Source: an uncultured Litoreibacter sp. (lineage in GTDB: Bacteria > Pseudomonadota > Alphaproteobacteria > Rhodobacterales > Rhodobacteraceae). Taken from it: a stretch of DNA of 64,000 nucleotides. Of this stretch, positions 49,492 through 57,738 are shown piece after piece. The DNA is taken from contig CANNGL010000003.1 in NCBI GenBank assembly GCA_947504205.1, positions 124,001 through 188,000 of the forward strand, in the 5' to 3' direction. The notes under the pieces were generated by a model that had not been told where the DNA came from, did not search any database, and was given only the letters and a program-made list of their open reading frames with translations. The position numbers and the translations under genes are program-made. Each line of letters opens with the position of its first letter. The first letter of the stretch is position 1.

Positions 49492-49711
49492 AGAGTCTCC
49501 TTGCTTACAGAGTCACCGCAACTGAATAACAGGAGCAGTCCGTTCTGAGATTGTATGGATTCGACTGCTCGATATTGCGGCAGGTTATTGAGATATCACC
49601 TAAATCTTCCCAGACGAGGTCTGGTGGGGCGTATACAAGCATTGACCCTATTTGGCGGCAAATACCTTGCCTATGTCAAGGTGGGTAAGACCTGACCGCT
49701 AAACTATATGG

Positions 49712-50476
49712 TTAGGAAATTCGAAAATTTTGACCTAGATAGACCCGCCTTACATTCTCGTCCCGCACAACCTCATCGGTGGTGCCGCTCATAAGAACAT
49801 GACCATCGTGGAGGATGTATGCGCGGTCCACAATATCGAGGGTTTCGCGTACATTGTGGTCTGTGATCAGCACACCAATGCCACGTTTTTTGAGGTCTGA
49901 AACAAGGCCGCGTATCTCACCGACAGCGATTGGATCGACGCCAGCGAAAGGTTCGTCGAGCAGCAAATATTTTGGATCGGCTGCCAAACATCGGGCGATT
50001 TCGGCACGACGACGCTCGCCACCGGAAAGAGATAGAGCAGGAGCCCGCCGAAGGTGGCCTATTGAAAACTCGTTCAGCAACTCTTCGAGCCGTTCCCGGC
50101 GTCTGTTTCGATCAGACTCCGCGACTTCGAGGATTGCCATTATATTGTCTTCGACGCTTAGCCCGCGAAAGATCGACATCTCTTGTGGTAGATAACCAAT
50201 GCCCATTTTTGCACGGCGGTACATGGGCAGAAGTGTCACATCGCGATCATCAATCATCACAGTGCCAGCTTCTGGCGTTACCAAGCCAGCAATCGAATAA
50301 AAGCATGTCGTTTTGCCGGAACCGTTGGGGCCGAGAAGCGCGACAACCTCGCCTCTGGCAAGTTCCAAGCTTACATCTCGGATAACAGGACGTCGTTTGT
50401 AGTTTTTGCGAAGACCAATGACGCGCAATCCGCCAGCAGGCCTTTCGGTCAGTGAGAGGTTGGGGCGATCAGGCAT
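49712..50476 (-). CDS. lptB: LPS export ABC transporter ATPase LptB
   Basis: 254 residues, cytoplasmic ATPase that powers LPS extraction by LptFG. Walker A GPNGSGKT at 49-56, signature LSGGERRR near 149, Walker B LLLDEPFAGVDP near 173. It begins 1 base after lptA ends. Ordinary length, no oddities. Confidence 0.96.
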   Translation of the reverse strand: MPDRPNLSLTERPAGGLRVIGLRKNYKRRPVIRDVSLELARGEVVALLGPNGSGKTTCFYSIAGLVTPEAGTVMIDDRDVTLLPMYRRAKMGIGYLPQEMSIFRGLSVEDNIMAILEVAESDRNRRRERLEELLNEFSIGHLRRAPALSLSGGERRRAEIARCLAADPKYLLLDEPFAGVDPIAVGEIRGLVSDLKKRGIGVLITDHNVRETLDIVDRAYILHDGHVLMSGTTDEVVRDENVRRVYLGQNFRIS

Positions 50477-50477
50477 C

Positions 50478-50984
50478 TTAATCGGTGCCGCCAGTTTGGA
50501 AAATTGTGCGAACGCGACCTTCCATTCGACCTTTGCCGGTGTTCAGGTCGACGATCAGCTTTTCGCCGGCCAGTGCGTTTGCACCTTGGGTCAGCACGAC
50601 ATCGCCAGTCATTACAACTTCGCCCTGACTGACAACATAGACTGCATCTTGAGCTTCGGCTGCTTCAGGACCGTTGACCAAAGTCACGCCACCACTTGCC
50701 ACGAGTCGATCAATTCTGCCGGTGGGCTCACCGTTCTGGGTAGCGTAACTCACTCTAACCTTGGCCGCCGTAAGGCGCAGTTCTCCCTGCCCGGCGACGA
50801 CGCTGCCCGTAAACACCGCGGTGCCTGCACCCTGATCGACGGCAAGCTCATCGGCTGTTATTTCAACGGGTAAGCTGGCATCGTGTTTTAAGCCGCCAAA
50901 TGCGACTGTGGCATTCTGCGCCAGCGCACCACTAGCCAAAAACAACCCGAGTGCGGCAATCCAAAATGAGTTAAACATAATCAC
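50478..50984 (-). CDS. lptA: LPS transport periplasmic protein LptA
   Basis: 168 residues with a signal peptide ending at about residue 22 (ASGALA). OstA-like beta-jellyroll with repeats such as VEITADELAVDQGAGTAVFTG (near 36) and NALAGEKLIVDL. It bridges LptC to the outer membrane. Between lptC (2 bases) and lptB (1 base). Confidence 0.93.
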   Translation of the reverse strand: MIMFNSFWIAALGLFLASGALAQNATVAFGGLKHDASLPVEITADELAVDQGAGTAVFTGSVVAGQGELRLTAAKVRVSYATQNGEPTGRIDRLVASGGVTLVNGPEAAEAQDAVYVVSQGEVVMTGDVVLTQGANALAGEKLIVDLNTGKGRMEGRVRTIFQTGGTD

Positions 50985-50986
50985 CT

Positions 50987-51586
50987 CTAACCTTGCGGTT
51001 GGTATATCAGTTTGACGTTCCCTTTGAAAACAATAACCTGACCATTTGGATTTGTTGTCATACTCATGCTTTCGGCTTCGATCGATCCTTCTGGTCCCGT
51101 CCCCTTGACTGGACCGGGGCTTTCAACCGACGTGGTTTCGATACTTGTGTTCAGGGCATCCGAAACAAGCTTGTAGCCAGTGTTGGTGACAATTTCGACT
51201 TCGCCGAGCAGCTCCAAACTATTTGCTTCCCCATCAAATTCCGCGGTGTTCGCTTCGACGTCAAATATCATTCCCTGCTTGGTCTTGATGGTTGCCTCAA
51301 CATTATCTGCTGTGAGGCGCCTGGGATTTTTTGGATCCGGCAAGGCGCTGCTCGCAACTAGTGAGATTTCGGAGCCATCGGTGGTCAGGCCTGAAAACTT
51401 TGGGTTGGCGAGCCTTTGTTCTCTGGCGATCTGTTCGACATCAATGTCAGCGAACGGAATAGCCTGGTTCGGGTCCAGGGTTCTGGAAAAGAGGAAGAGC
51501 GTCGAAAGAAGTCCGAGCGCGACCAGAGGAAAGGCAATTTTTGCAAGCTGGACGAAGCGAGAATATCGGTTATCGGCCAGCGCCAT
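50987..51586 (-). CDS. lptC: LPS export protein LptC
   Basis: 199 residues: one N-terminal membrane span (about 14-32, IAFPLVALGLLSTLFLF) and a periplasmic beta-jellyroll domain (about 55-199). Passes LPS from LptBFG to LptA. Starts 1 base after the kdsD stop. Confidence 0.9.
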   Translation of the reverse strand: MALADNRYSRFVQLAKIAFPLVALGLLSTLFLFSRTLDPNQAIPFADIDVEQIAREQRLANPKFSGLTTDGSEISLVASSALPDPKNPRRLTADNVEATIKTKQGMIFDVEANTAEFDGEANSLELLGEVEIVTNTGYKLVSDALNTSIETTSVESPGPVKGTGPEGSIEAESMSMTTNPNGQVIVFKGNVKLIYQPQG

Positions 51587-51587
51587 C

Positions 51588-52556
51588 TCAAACGACCCCA
51601 GCGCGCATACAATCTTGAATTTTCAGGATACCGATCGGCTTGCTATTACTGGTGACAAATAAACAAGTGATTTGGCGCTTGTTCATAGCGCCGACAGCTT
51701 CCGCCGCCAGCGCGGTTGGTTCGATCGTAATTGGGTTTGTGGTCATGACATAGTCGGCGGAGCGGTCCAAAAGCCCGTCCATATTTCGACGCAAGTCCCC
51801 ATCCGTGATAATACCGGACAAAGTGCCATCAGATCCTTCTACGCCCGCCACGCCCAAGCCTTTTCGGGTCATTTCGATCAAAACTTCCGACATCGGTGCT
51901 TGCGGTTTGACCAGAGGCAAACCATCTCCGGAATGCATAAGATCAGAGACCTTGAGTAGGCGCGCACCAAGCTTGCCGCCGGGATGGAATTCTCGGAAGT
52001 TTTCAGGGGTGAACTGACGGTGCTCCATAAGTGCGACAGCTAACGCATCACCCAAAGCCAACGTCATAGTGGTTGAAGTTGTGGGAACGATTCCTGTCCC
52101 ACATGCTTCTGGTGCAGGCGGCAGAACAAGCGCCACATCGGATTGGTTCAGCAAAGTGCTGTCTCGTTTCGAAGCTACGCCGACTAGGGGGATCGAAAAG
52201 CGTTTGGTATGCGCGATCACATCAGCCAATTCAGGCGTTTCGCCTGAATAGGACAAAATTAGAGCGACATCGCCTTGGGTCATCATCCCAAGATCACCAT
52301 GGCTTGCTTCTGCCGGATGAACAAATTGAGCCGGCGTTCCTGTTGATGCAAAGGTCGCTGCAATCTTGCGCGCCACATGACCTGACTTCCCCATTCCGCA
52401 AACGATGACGCGGCCTTGCGCCCCGAGGATAAGGTCCACCGCCTGCGAAAAGTCTTCGTCCAGTGACGCGGCCAAATCCTGAAGGGCTTTGGCTTCAATC
52501 CCGATGACGCGATTAGCAGTGCTCAAGAATTTATCGTGGCTCATGCGTTTTAACAT
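51588..52556 (-). CDS. kdsD: D-arabinose 5-phosphate isomerase (KpsF/GutQ family)
   Basis: First step of Kdo synthesis. 322 residues: SIS domain (about 35-180, GMGKSGHVARKIAATFASTGTPA) followed by two CBS domains (about 205-320). An ATG four codons further in (MSHDKF) is an alternative start. The gene leads the kdsD-lptC-lptA-lptB unit. Together with kdsB at 40.2 kb, two Kdo steps are in the window. Confidence 0.93.
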   Translation of the reverse strand: MLKRMSHDKFLSTANRVIGIEAKALQDLAASLDEDFSQAVDLILGAQGRVIVCGMGKSGHVARKIAATFASTGTPAQFVHPAEASHGDLGMMTQGDVALILSYSGETPELADVIAHTKRFSIPLVGVASKRDSTLLNQSDVALVLPPAPEACGTGIVPTTSTTMTLALGDALAVALMEHRQFTPENFREFHPGGKLGARLLKVSDLMHSGDGLPLVKPQAPMSEVLIEMTRKGLGVAGVEGSDGTLSGIITDGDLRRNMDGLLDRSADYVMTTNPITIEPTALAAEAVGAMNKRQITCLFVTSNSKPIGILKIQDCMRAGVV

Positions 52557-52565
52557 GTCCCTTAT

Positions 52566-53177
52566 CTAGTGGGCGAAGATGTCAATTTCAGGCCATCCAG
52601 CAAGATCCAGCCGAGATCGGGTTGGCAGGAAGTCGAAACAGGCTTGTGCAATCTCTGTGCGACCTTCTCGATCAAGGCGCCTGTCTAGCTCGTTGCGCAG
52701 TTTGTGGAGGTGAAGGACATCCGATGCGGCATAGGCGATTTGTTCTTCGGTTAAGTCTTTTGCTCCCCAATCGCTGGACTGTTGTTGCTTGGAAATGTCG
52801 ACGTTTAACAGTTCTTGCAGGAGATTCTTCAAACCGTGTCGGTCGGTGTAAGTTCGTACAAGCTTGGAGGCAATTTTGGTGCAATAAACCGGAGCCGTTG
52901 TCACACCGAAAGCATTTTCGAGCGCTGCAATATCAAATCTGCCGAAGTGAAACAGCTTCAGAACATCTCGATTATTCAGCAACGCACACAGGTTTGGCGC
53001 TTCCGTTTGCCCTTGTTCGATTTGAACAACATGCCCATTGCCATCACCACCAGACAACTGCACTACGCAGAGCCGATCGCGATGCGGATTCAGCCCCATT
53101 GTTTCACAATCGATTGCAACGACTGACCCTAGGTCTAGCCCGTCTGGGAGATCATTTTTGTAGAGATGGTTGGTCAT
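52566..53177 (-). CDS. rnd: Ribonuclease D, short form
   Basis: 3'-5' exoribonuclease for tRNA 3'-end trimming; 203 residues, exonuclease domain only (no HRDC), usual for alphaproteobacteria. Catalytic DEDDy residues: Asp23 and Glu25 (DCETMGL), Asp in HFGRFDIAAL near 82, and Tyr/Asp in YAASDVLHLHKL near 152. The start at 53177 (MTNHLYKN) has GAGGGAC upstream. The in-frame extension to 53285 is the tRNA-Leu gene read as protein and was removed. Confidence 0.93.
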   Translation of the reverse strand: MTNHLYKNDLPDGLDLGSVVAIDCETMGLNPHRDRLCVVQLSGGDGNGHVVQIEQGQTEAPNLCALLNNRDVLKLFHFGRFDIAALENAFGVTTAPVYCTKIASKLVRTYTDRHGLKNLLQELLNVDISKQQQSSDWGAKDLTEEQIAYAASDVLHLHKLRNELDRRLDREGRTEIAQACFDFLPTRSRLDLAGWPEIDIFAH

Positions 53178-53204
53178 ATAGTCCCTCAGCATTTGCGGAG
53201 GGTG

Positions 53205-53291
53205 TGGTGCCCAGGAGAGGACTCGAACCTCCACGTCCATACGGACACTAGCACCTGAAGCTAGCGCGTCTACCAATTCCGCCACCTGGGC
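53205..53291 (-). tRNA. tRNA-Leu (anticodon CAG)
   Basis: 87 bases including an encoded CCA. On the minus strand it opens GCCCAGG, paired with CCTGGGC, then ACCA. The anticodon arm is CTAGC-TTCAGGT-GCTAG, giving CAG. A long variable arm (TGTCCGTATGGACG region) marks a class II tRNA. It lies 27 bases upstream of the RNase D start on the same strand. Confidence 0.97.
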
Positions 53292-53432
53292 AGGTGTCGT
53301 GAGCGCGGTGATTACTGCGGGTCTGTTGGTCTGTCAACGCGATTCGACCTATCTGTTGGCGACGAAATGCACCTTGTCTGGGATTGGTGCCGCGGCTAAA
53401 CCCTATTTAGTCGAAAGCCAAGGGAACAGGTT

Positions 53433-54416
53433 ATGTCCAAGCTGGTTACAATTTACGGCGGATCTGGGTTTGTGGGGCGTTATATCGCCCGCAGAATGGC
53501 CAAGCAGGGCTGGCGCGTTCGCGTTGCCGTGCGTCGCCCGAATGAGGCCATGCACGTCAAGCCTTACGGCGTTGTTGGTCAGGTTGAACCTGTGTTTTGC
53601 AATATCCGTGATGACACCAGTGTTGCAGCAGTCATGCAGGGGGCAGATGCTGTGGTGAATTGTGTTGGCACCTTCGATAAGGGCGGAAAGAATAACTTTG
53701 ACGCTGTGCAGCATGAAGGTGCCGAACGTGTCGCGCGGATCGCGGCGGAGCATGGTGTCGTATCGCTGGTACATCTGTCGGCGATCGGCGCTGATGTCGT
53801 GGGAGATAGTCTCTACGCTCAATCCAAAGGTAAGGGGGAAGAGGGTGTTCTGACGCATTTCCCAACTGCGATCATACTTCGACCCTCCGTGGTGTTTGGG
53901 CAAGAAGATCAGTTCTTCAATCGGTTTGCGGGCATGTCCAGATTTGGACCAATTCTCCCAGTTGTTGGCGCCGATACTATGTTCCAGCCCGTCTATGTTG
54001 ATGATGTAGCAGCTGCGGCGGAGCAGGGCGTTCTGGGTAAAGCGGCTCCAGGGATCTACGAACTTGGTGGGCCTGCAGCGATGAGTTTCAAAGACATCAT
54101 GCAGGAGATGCTCGGTATTATTCGTCGCCGTCGGCTCGTTGTGAACATTCCATTTTTCTTCGCCACAGCGATGGGAATCGGATTTGATATTTTGACATTC
54201 GTGACAGGCGGCCTTATTTCTGGTCCGATCACGCGAGATCAGGTTGTTAGCTTGCGCTCTGACAATGTCGTTGCCGAGAACGCGAAGACTTTTGCTGATT
54301 TAGGTATTGAGCCAACATCGATGGAAGCGGTGCTGCCGTTCTACCTATGGCGCTTCCGTCCCTCCGGGCAGTACGACGCGATCAAGGAGTCAGCCCGGAA
54401 TCTACGCGCCGACTAA
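53433..54416 (+). CDS. NDUFA9-like complex I accessory / NAD-dependent epimerase-fold protein
   Basis: 327 residues, atypical short-chain dehydrogenase. NAD(P)-binding GGSGFVGRYIARRM (9-22) and ILRPSVVFGQEDQFFNRF near 150 match the complex I NDUFA9 subunit group found in alphaproteobacteria and mitochondria. A weak hydrophobic stretch near 240-260 may contact the membrane. Membership of complex I is inferred from family; no nuo genes are nearby. Shares CTAA with the uppP stop. Confidence 0.85.
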   Translation: MSKLVTIYGGSGFVGRYIARRMAKQGWRVRVAVRRPNEAMHVKPYGVVGQVEPVFCNIRDDTSVAAVMQGADAVVNCVGTFDKGGKNNFDAVQHEGAERVARIAAEHGVVSLVHLSAIGADVVGDSLYAQSKGKGEEGVLTHFPTAIILRPSVVFGQEDQFFNRFAGMSRFGPILPVVGADTMFQPVYVDDVAAAAEQGVLGKAAPGIYELGGPAAMSFKDIMQEMLGIIRRRRLVVNIPFFFATAMGIGFDILTFVTGGLISGPITRDQVVSLRSDNVVAENAKTFADLGIEPTSMEAVLPFYLWRFRPSGQYDAIKESARNLRAD

Positions 54417-55216
54417 GTGTAGGCGATCGCCAGAAGTACAACGCCGAGCAATACACGGTAAACTACGTAGGGCGTGAAGCTCACCGATTTTAGCAGACGC
54501 ATCATAAGCGTTAGTGCAAATAGCGCTGCGATAAACGATAGCGTTGCCGCCAAAATCCCATCTTTTGCTAATTGCCAATTGGCTGTTGCCGCAACTTCGA
54601 CACTTAATATCAAACCCGAAGCGATGATTGTCGGAATAGACATCAGCATCGCGAGCTTTGCTGCGTCTTCTCGCTTATACCCGAGAAGGCGCGCTCCGGA
54701 GATGGTCGCTCCGGAGCGCGAGGTTCCGGGGATCAGAGCGATGGCCTGCCAGAGCCCCATGATTAAGGCATCTTTGAGTGACCAACGGGCTGCTTCTTTC
54801 TCGGTTTGCCCCTTTTGATCGGCCCAATACAGTACGATGCCGAAAATCAGCATTGTCCATCCGATCAGCGCGGTTGAGCGCAGATAGGCGTCAAAGCCTG
54901 TAAGTTTCAGAATCAGACCAAATATCAATACTGGGACCGTCGCGATCGCCAAACACAGGGCCAACCAGGCACCTTGAGTGTCTATTCGGCCTTGTATCAA
55001 GCGTGGAACCCCGGAAGCTGCCACCTTAACATCTGCCCAAAAATAAAGAGTGACGGCAAATAGTGTTCCGACATGGACAGAGATGTCGATGGCCTGACCC
55101 TGATCTTCTAGCCCGGTCAGATTCGGCAATAGAATTAGATGCGCTGACGATGAAACGGGCAGGAACTCCGTGAGTCCCTGAATTAACGCTACAATGATGA
55201 TGTGAAGTAAGGACAT
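54413..55216 (-). CDS. uppP: Undecaprenyl-diphosphatase UppP (BacA)
   Basis: 267-residue inner-membrane enzyme that recycles the lipid carrier for peptidoglycan and surface glycans. QGLTEFLPVSSSAHL at 13-27 and PGTSRSGAT near 163-171 form the active site. About seven to eight membrane spans. Convergent with the NDUFA9-like gene; divergent from gltD with 211 bp between. Confidence 0.95.
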   Translation of the reverse strand: MSLLHIIIVALIQGLTEFLPVSSSAHLILLPNLTGLEDQGQAIDISVHVGTLFAVTLYFWADVKVAASGVPRLIQGRIDTQGAWLALCLAIATVPVLIFGLILKLTGFDAYLRSTALIGWTMLIFGIVLYWADQKGQTEKEAARWSLKDALIMGLWQAIALIPGTSRSGATISGARLLGYKREDAAKLAMLMSIPTIIASGLILSVEVAATANWQLAKDGILAATLSFIAALFALTLMMRLLKSVSFTPYVVYRVLLGVVLLAIAYT

Positions 55217-55427
55217 ACCAAGACCGTTTCGAATCCGTGGTGCAACCTAACTTATTGAATCACAATCGAAAGAGTCTTTTTATGTAACTTATTCTGACCT
55301 AAAATCTGAGAGAAACTTCCGAATCCTCCCCTGTGAGTGTAATAAATATACTAATATGGCAGTAATACTGTCTTTTATGTTGGAAGTTCTAACGCTATCC
55401 GGACAGTTCGAAGAATTGGAGTGACAC

Positions 55428-56861
55428 ATGGCCAATCAGCGCATGCTGCAATTTGTTTCCGTAGACAGGGATATGCCAGAGAAACGGCCCCCTAATCTGC
55501 GTTCAAACGACTTTCAGGAGATCTATGCCGAGTATGCGTTAGAGAAAGCAGAGGAGCAATCGGGTCGGTGTAGCCAATGCGGTGTGCCCTATTGCCAATC
55601 TCACTGTCCTTTACACAATAATATCCCTGACTGGCTTCGTTTGACTGCAGAAGGCAGACTTCAGGAGGCTTATGAAATATCTCAGGCGACAAATACGTTT
55701 CCCGAGATATGTGGGCGAATTTGTCCTCAGGACCGTTTGTGTGAAGGCAATTGCGTGATCGAACAGTCGGGCCATGGCACAGTTACGATTGGATCTGTTG
55801 AAAAATTTATCACCGACACGGCATGGGAAAAGGGATGGGTCAAGCCAATTGCCCCAAGCTCTGAGCGCGATGAAAGTGTGGGTATTGTTGGAGCTGGGCC
55901 GGGTGGGCTTGCGGCGGCTGATGTTCTCAGGCGTCAGGGTGTTCAGGTTACAATTTACGAACGCAATGACCGCGCTGGGGGATTGCTAACTTACGGTATT
56001 CCGGGCTTTAAGCTCGAAAAAGACGTGGTGATGAAGCGCGTCTCTCAGCTTGAGGAGGGCGGTGTAGAATTTCGACTGAACTGCGATGTCGGAAATGACA
56101 TATCTTTTGCAGAATTACAGCAAAAGCATCAGGCGGTTTTAGTCGCGACAGGTGTTTACAAATCCCGCGAACTTGCTGCACCGGGCATCTCCGCGGCTGG
56201 AATTGTGCGTGCACTCGACTATCTGACAGCCTCCAACCGCAAGAGCTTCGGAGATGACGTCCCAGAATTTGATCCAGGACAGCTCAATGCCGAAGGAAAG
56301 AAAGTGGTTGTTATTGGCGGTGGAGATACCGCGATGGATTGCGTGCGAACTGCGGTTCGCCAGGGAGCAACCTCCGTTAAGTGCCTCTATCGCAGGGACC
56401 GCGCAAATATGCCCGGGTCGCAACGTGAAGTTGCAAATGCGGAGGAGGAAGGTGTTGAGTTTGTTTGGCTGACCGCCCCAAAAGGTTTTTCAGGTGATGA
56501 TGTAGCTGGAGTTATTGTACAAAAAATGCGTCTGGGTGCACCGGATGCAACAGGTCGTCAGACCCCCGAGATAATCAAAGACGAAGATTATGTTGAGGAC
56601 GCAGATCTAGTCATTATGGCTCTGGGATTTGAGCCAGAGGACTTACCAACACTTTGGAATGCCCCGGACCTGAAAGTGACCCGCTGGGGAACGGTAAAAG
56701 CAGATTTCTTGACCCACGAAACCGAGATGCCTGGCGTCTATGCTTGTGGGGATATTCAACGTGGCGCCAGCCTGGTGGTTTGGGCAATCCGTGATGGCCG
56801 CGAAGCCGCCGAGGCGATCCTGAACCAACTTGATTCCGCTGCCCAGATAGCCGCCGAGTAA
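55428..56861 (+). CDS. gltD: Glutamate synthase small subunit
   Basis: Supplies electrons from NADPH to GltB. 477 residues. N-terminal Cys-rich region Cys48, Cys51, Cys56, Cys60 (CSQCGVPYCQSHC) for Fe-S clusters, FAD-binding GIVGAGPGGLAAAD near 149, NADPH-binding VVVIGGGDTAMDC near 289. GGAG lies 6 bases before the ATG. The 211-bp upstream region holds four GANTC sites and no recognised operator. Confidence 0.95.
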   Translation: MANQRMLQFVSVDRDMPEKRPPNLRSNDFQEIYAEYALEKAEEQSGRCSQCGVPYCQSHCPLHNNIPDWLRLTAEGRLQEAYEISQATNTFPEICGRICPQDRLCEGNCVIEQSGHGTVTIGSVEKFITDTAWEKGWVKPIAPSSERDESVGIVGAGPGGLAAADVLRRQGVQVTIYERNDRAGGLLTYGIPGFKLEKDVVMKRVSQLEEGGVEFRLNCDVGNDISFAELQQKHQAVLVATGVYKSRELAAPGISAAGIVRALDYLTASNRKSFGDDVPEFDPGQLNAEGKKVVVIGGGDTAMDCVRTAVRQGATSVKCLYRRDRANMPGSQREVANAEEEGVEFVWLTAPKGFSGDDVAGVIVQKMRLGAPDATGRQTPEIIKDEDYVEDADLVIMALGFEPEDLPTLWNAPDLKVTRWGTVKADFLTHETEMPGVYACGDIQRGASLVVWAIRDGREAAEAILNQLDSAAQIAAE

Positions 56862-56867
56862 TGCTTG

Positions 56868-57665
56868 ATGGTGGGACCAAATCAAGGCTTGGAATTTGCC
56901 ACGCTGAGCGACGCACATCCCATGCGCTTCGAAGTGACGCCGGGACGCGACCCGCGGCTCATCGTGAGCTTCACCAGCGTTGGAACCAAGCGCCACGAAT
57001 GGCCCGCCAAAGAATTTATCGAGGTGTCCTCACAGCAAGGTGCCAACCACGTCATGTGCATCAGCGATATCAGCCGCTCTTGGATGAATGCGGATGGGAT
57101 GCTGGAAAAGACCATAACTACCATCAGAAGATATGCAAAAGCTCACGGAATTACTTCGATCATGGCGATTGGGTACAGCATGGGTGGATACAACGCGCTT
57201 ATTCTGGGTCGCCACATGCAGCTCGAACGCGTGGTTTCTTTTTCACCGCAGTATTCCGTCCATCCGGATGTCGTGAGGCGCGAAAACCGCTGGGTGTATT
57301 TCCGGCGCAGAATTGTGACTTGGCCGCATCGCGAAATGGATCAACTCCCTCCCGCATCTACGCCTGTCTATATCTTCCACGGAGATGGTCCGAAAGAGCG
57401 GATGCATTGGAAGCGATATCCCACGGGAAACAACATACGCCACTATATTTTCCAAAATTCCGGACACATGTTTGTCGAAAAACTCAAAGAAAAGAAAGCC
57501 CTATACAAAATCGCCCGCGCGGGCTTCAACGACCGCATTGGCCGAATGAACAATGTTGTTCGTCGCGCTGGGGGCATGAGGCGCGAGGAATACGAGGCCG
57601 TCGCATCCGCAGAGGCCTATTTCAAGGCACACAAGAAGAACGTCAAATCCGACCCTCCGGCATAA
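56868..57665 (+). CDS. Small alpha/beta hydrolase-like protein between gltD and gltB
   Basis: 265 residues from the ATG at 56868 (a TTG directly before is possible). The nucleophile elbow GYSMGGYN places Ser104, with an early FTSVG segment and a likely catalytic His in NSGHMF near 202, so the alpha/beta hydrolase fold is plausible; the substrate is unknown. It starts 6 bases after gltD and ends 73 bases before gltB, so it is co-transcribed with glutamate synthase although no link to nitrogen metabolism is evident. Confidence 0.78.
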   Translation: MVGPNQGLEFATLSDAHPMRFEVTPGRDPRLIVSFTSVGTKRHEWPAKEFIEVSSQQGANHVMCISDISRSWMNADGMLEKTITTIRRYAKAHGITSIMAIGYSMGGYNALILGRHMQLERVVSFSPQYSVHPDVVRRENRWVYFRRRIVTWPHREMDQLPPASTPVYIFHGDGPKERMHWKRYPTGNNIRHYIFQNSGHMFVEKLKEKKALYKIARAGFNDRIGRMNNVVRRAGGMRREEYEAVASAEAYFKAHKKNVKSDPPA

Positions 57666-57738
57666 AAGCCGTGAACAACGCCCACGAATTTACCAAAGCT
57701 CGATTTTTGTCGAAGCCACGCATCGAAGGAGACTTCCA

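Noticed and set aside
49610-49624. Hairpin CCAGAC-gag-GTCTGG upstream of hpf
   Set aside because: Six-bp stem with a 3-base loop and no T-run; could easily occur by chance.
53178-53285. N-terminal extension of RNase D (MAELVDALASG...)
   Set aside because: This is tRNA-Leu read as protein, a common gene-caller artefact.
55340-55400. RpoN-type -24/-12 promoter before gltD
   Set aside because: A TGGCA is present but the GC at -12 is missing at the right spacing.
55356-55424. 22-codon leader-peptide ORF before gltD
   Set aside because: No ribosome-binding site, no codon run suggestive of attenuation, and no terminator hairpin.
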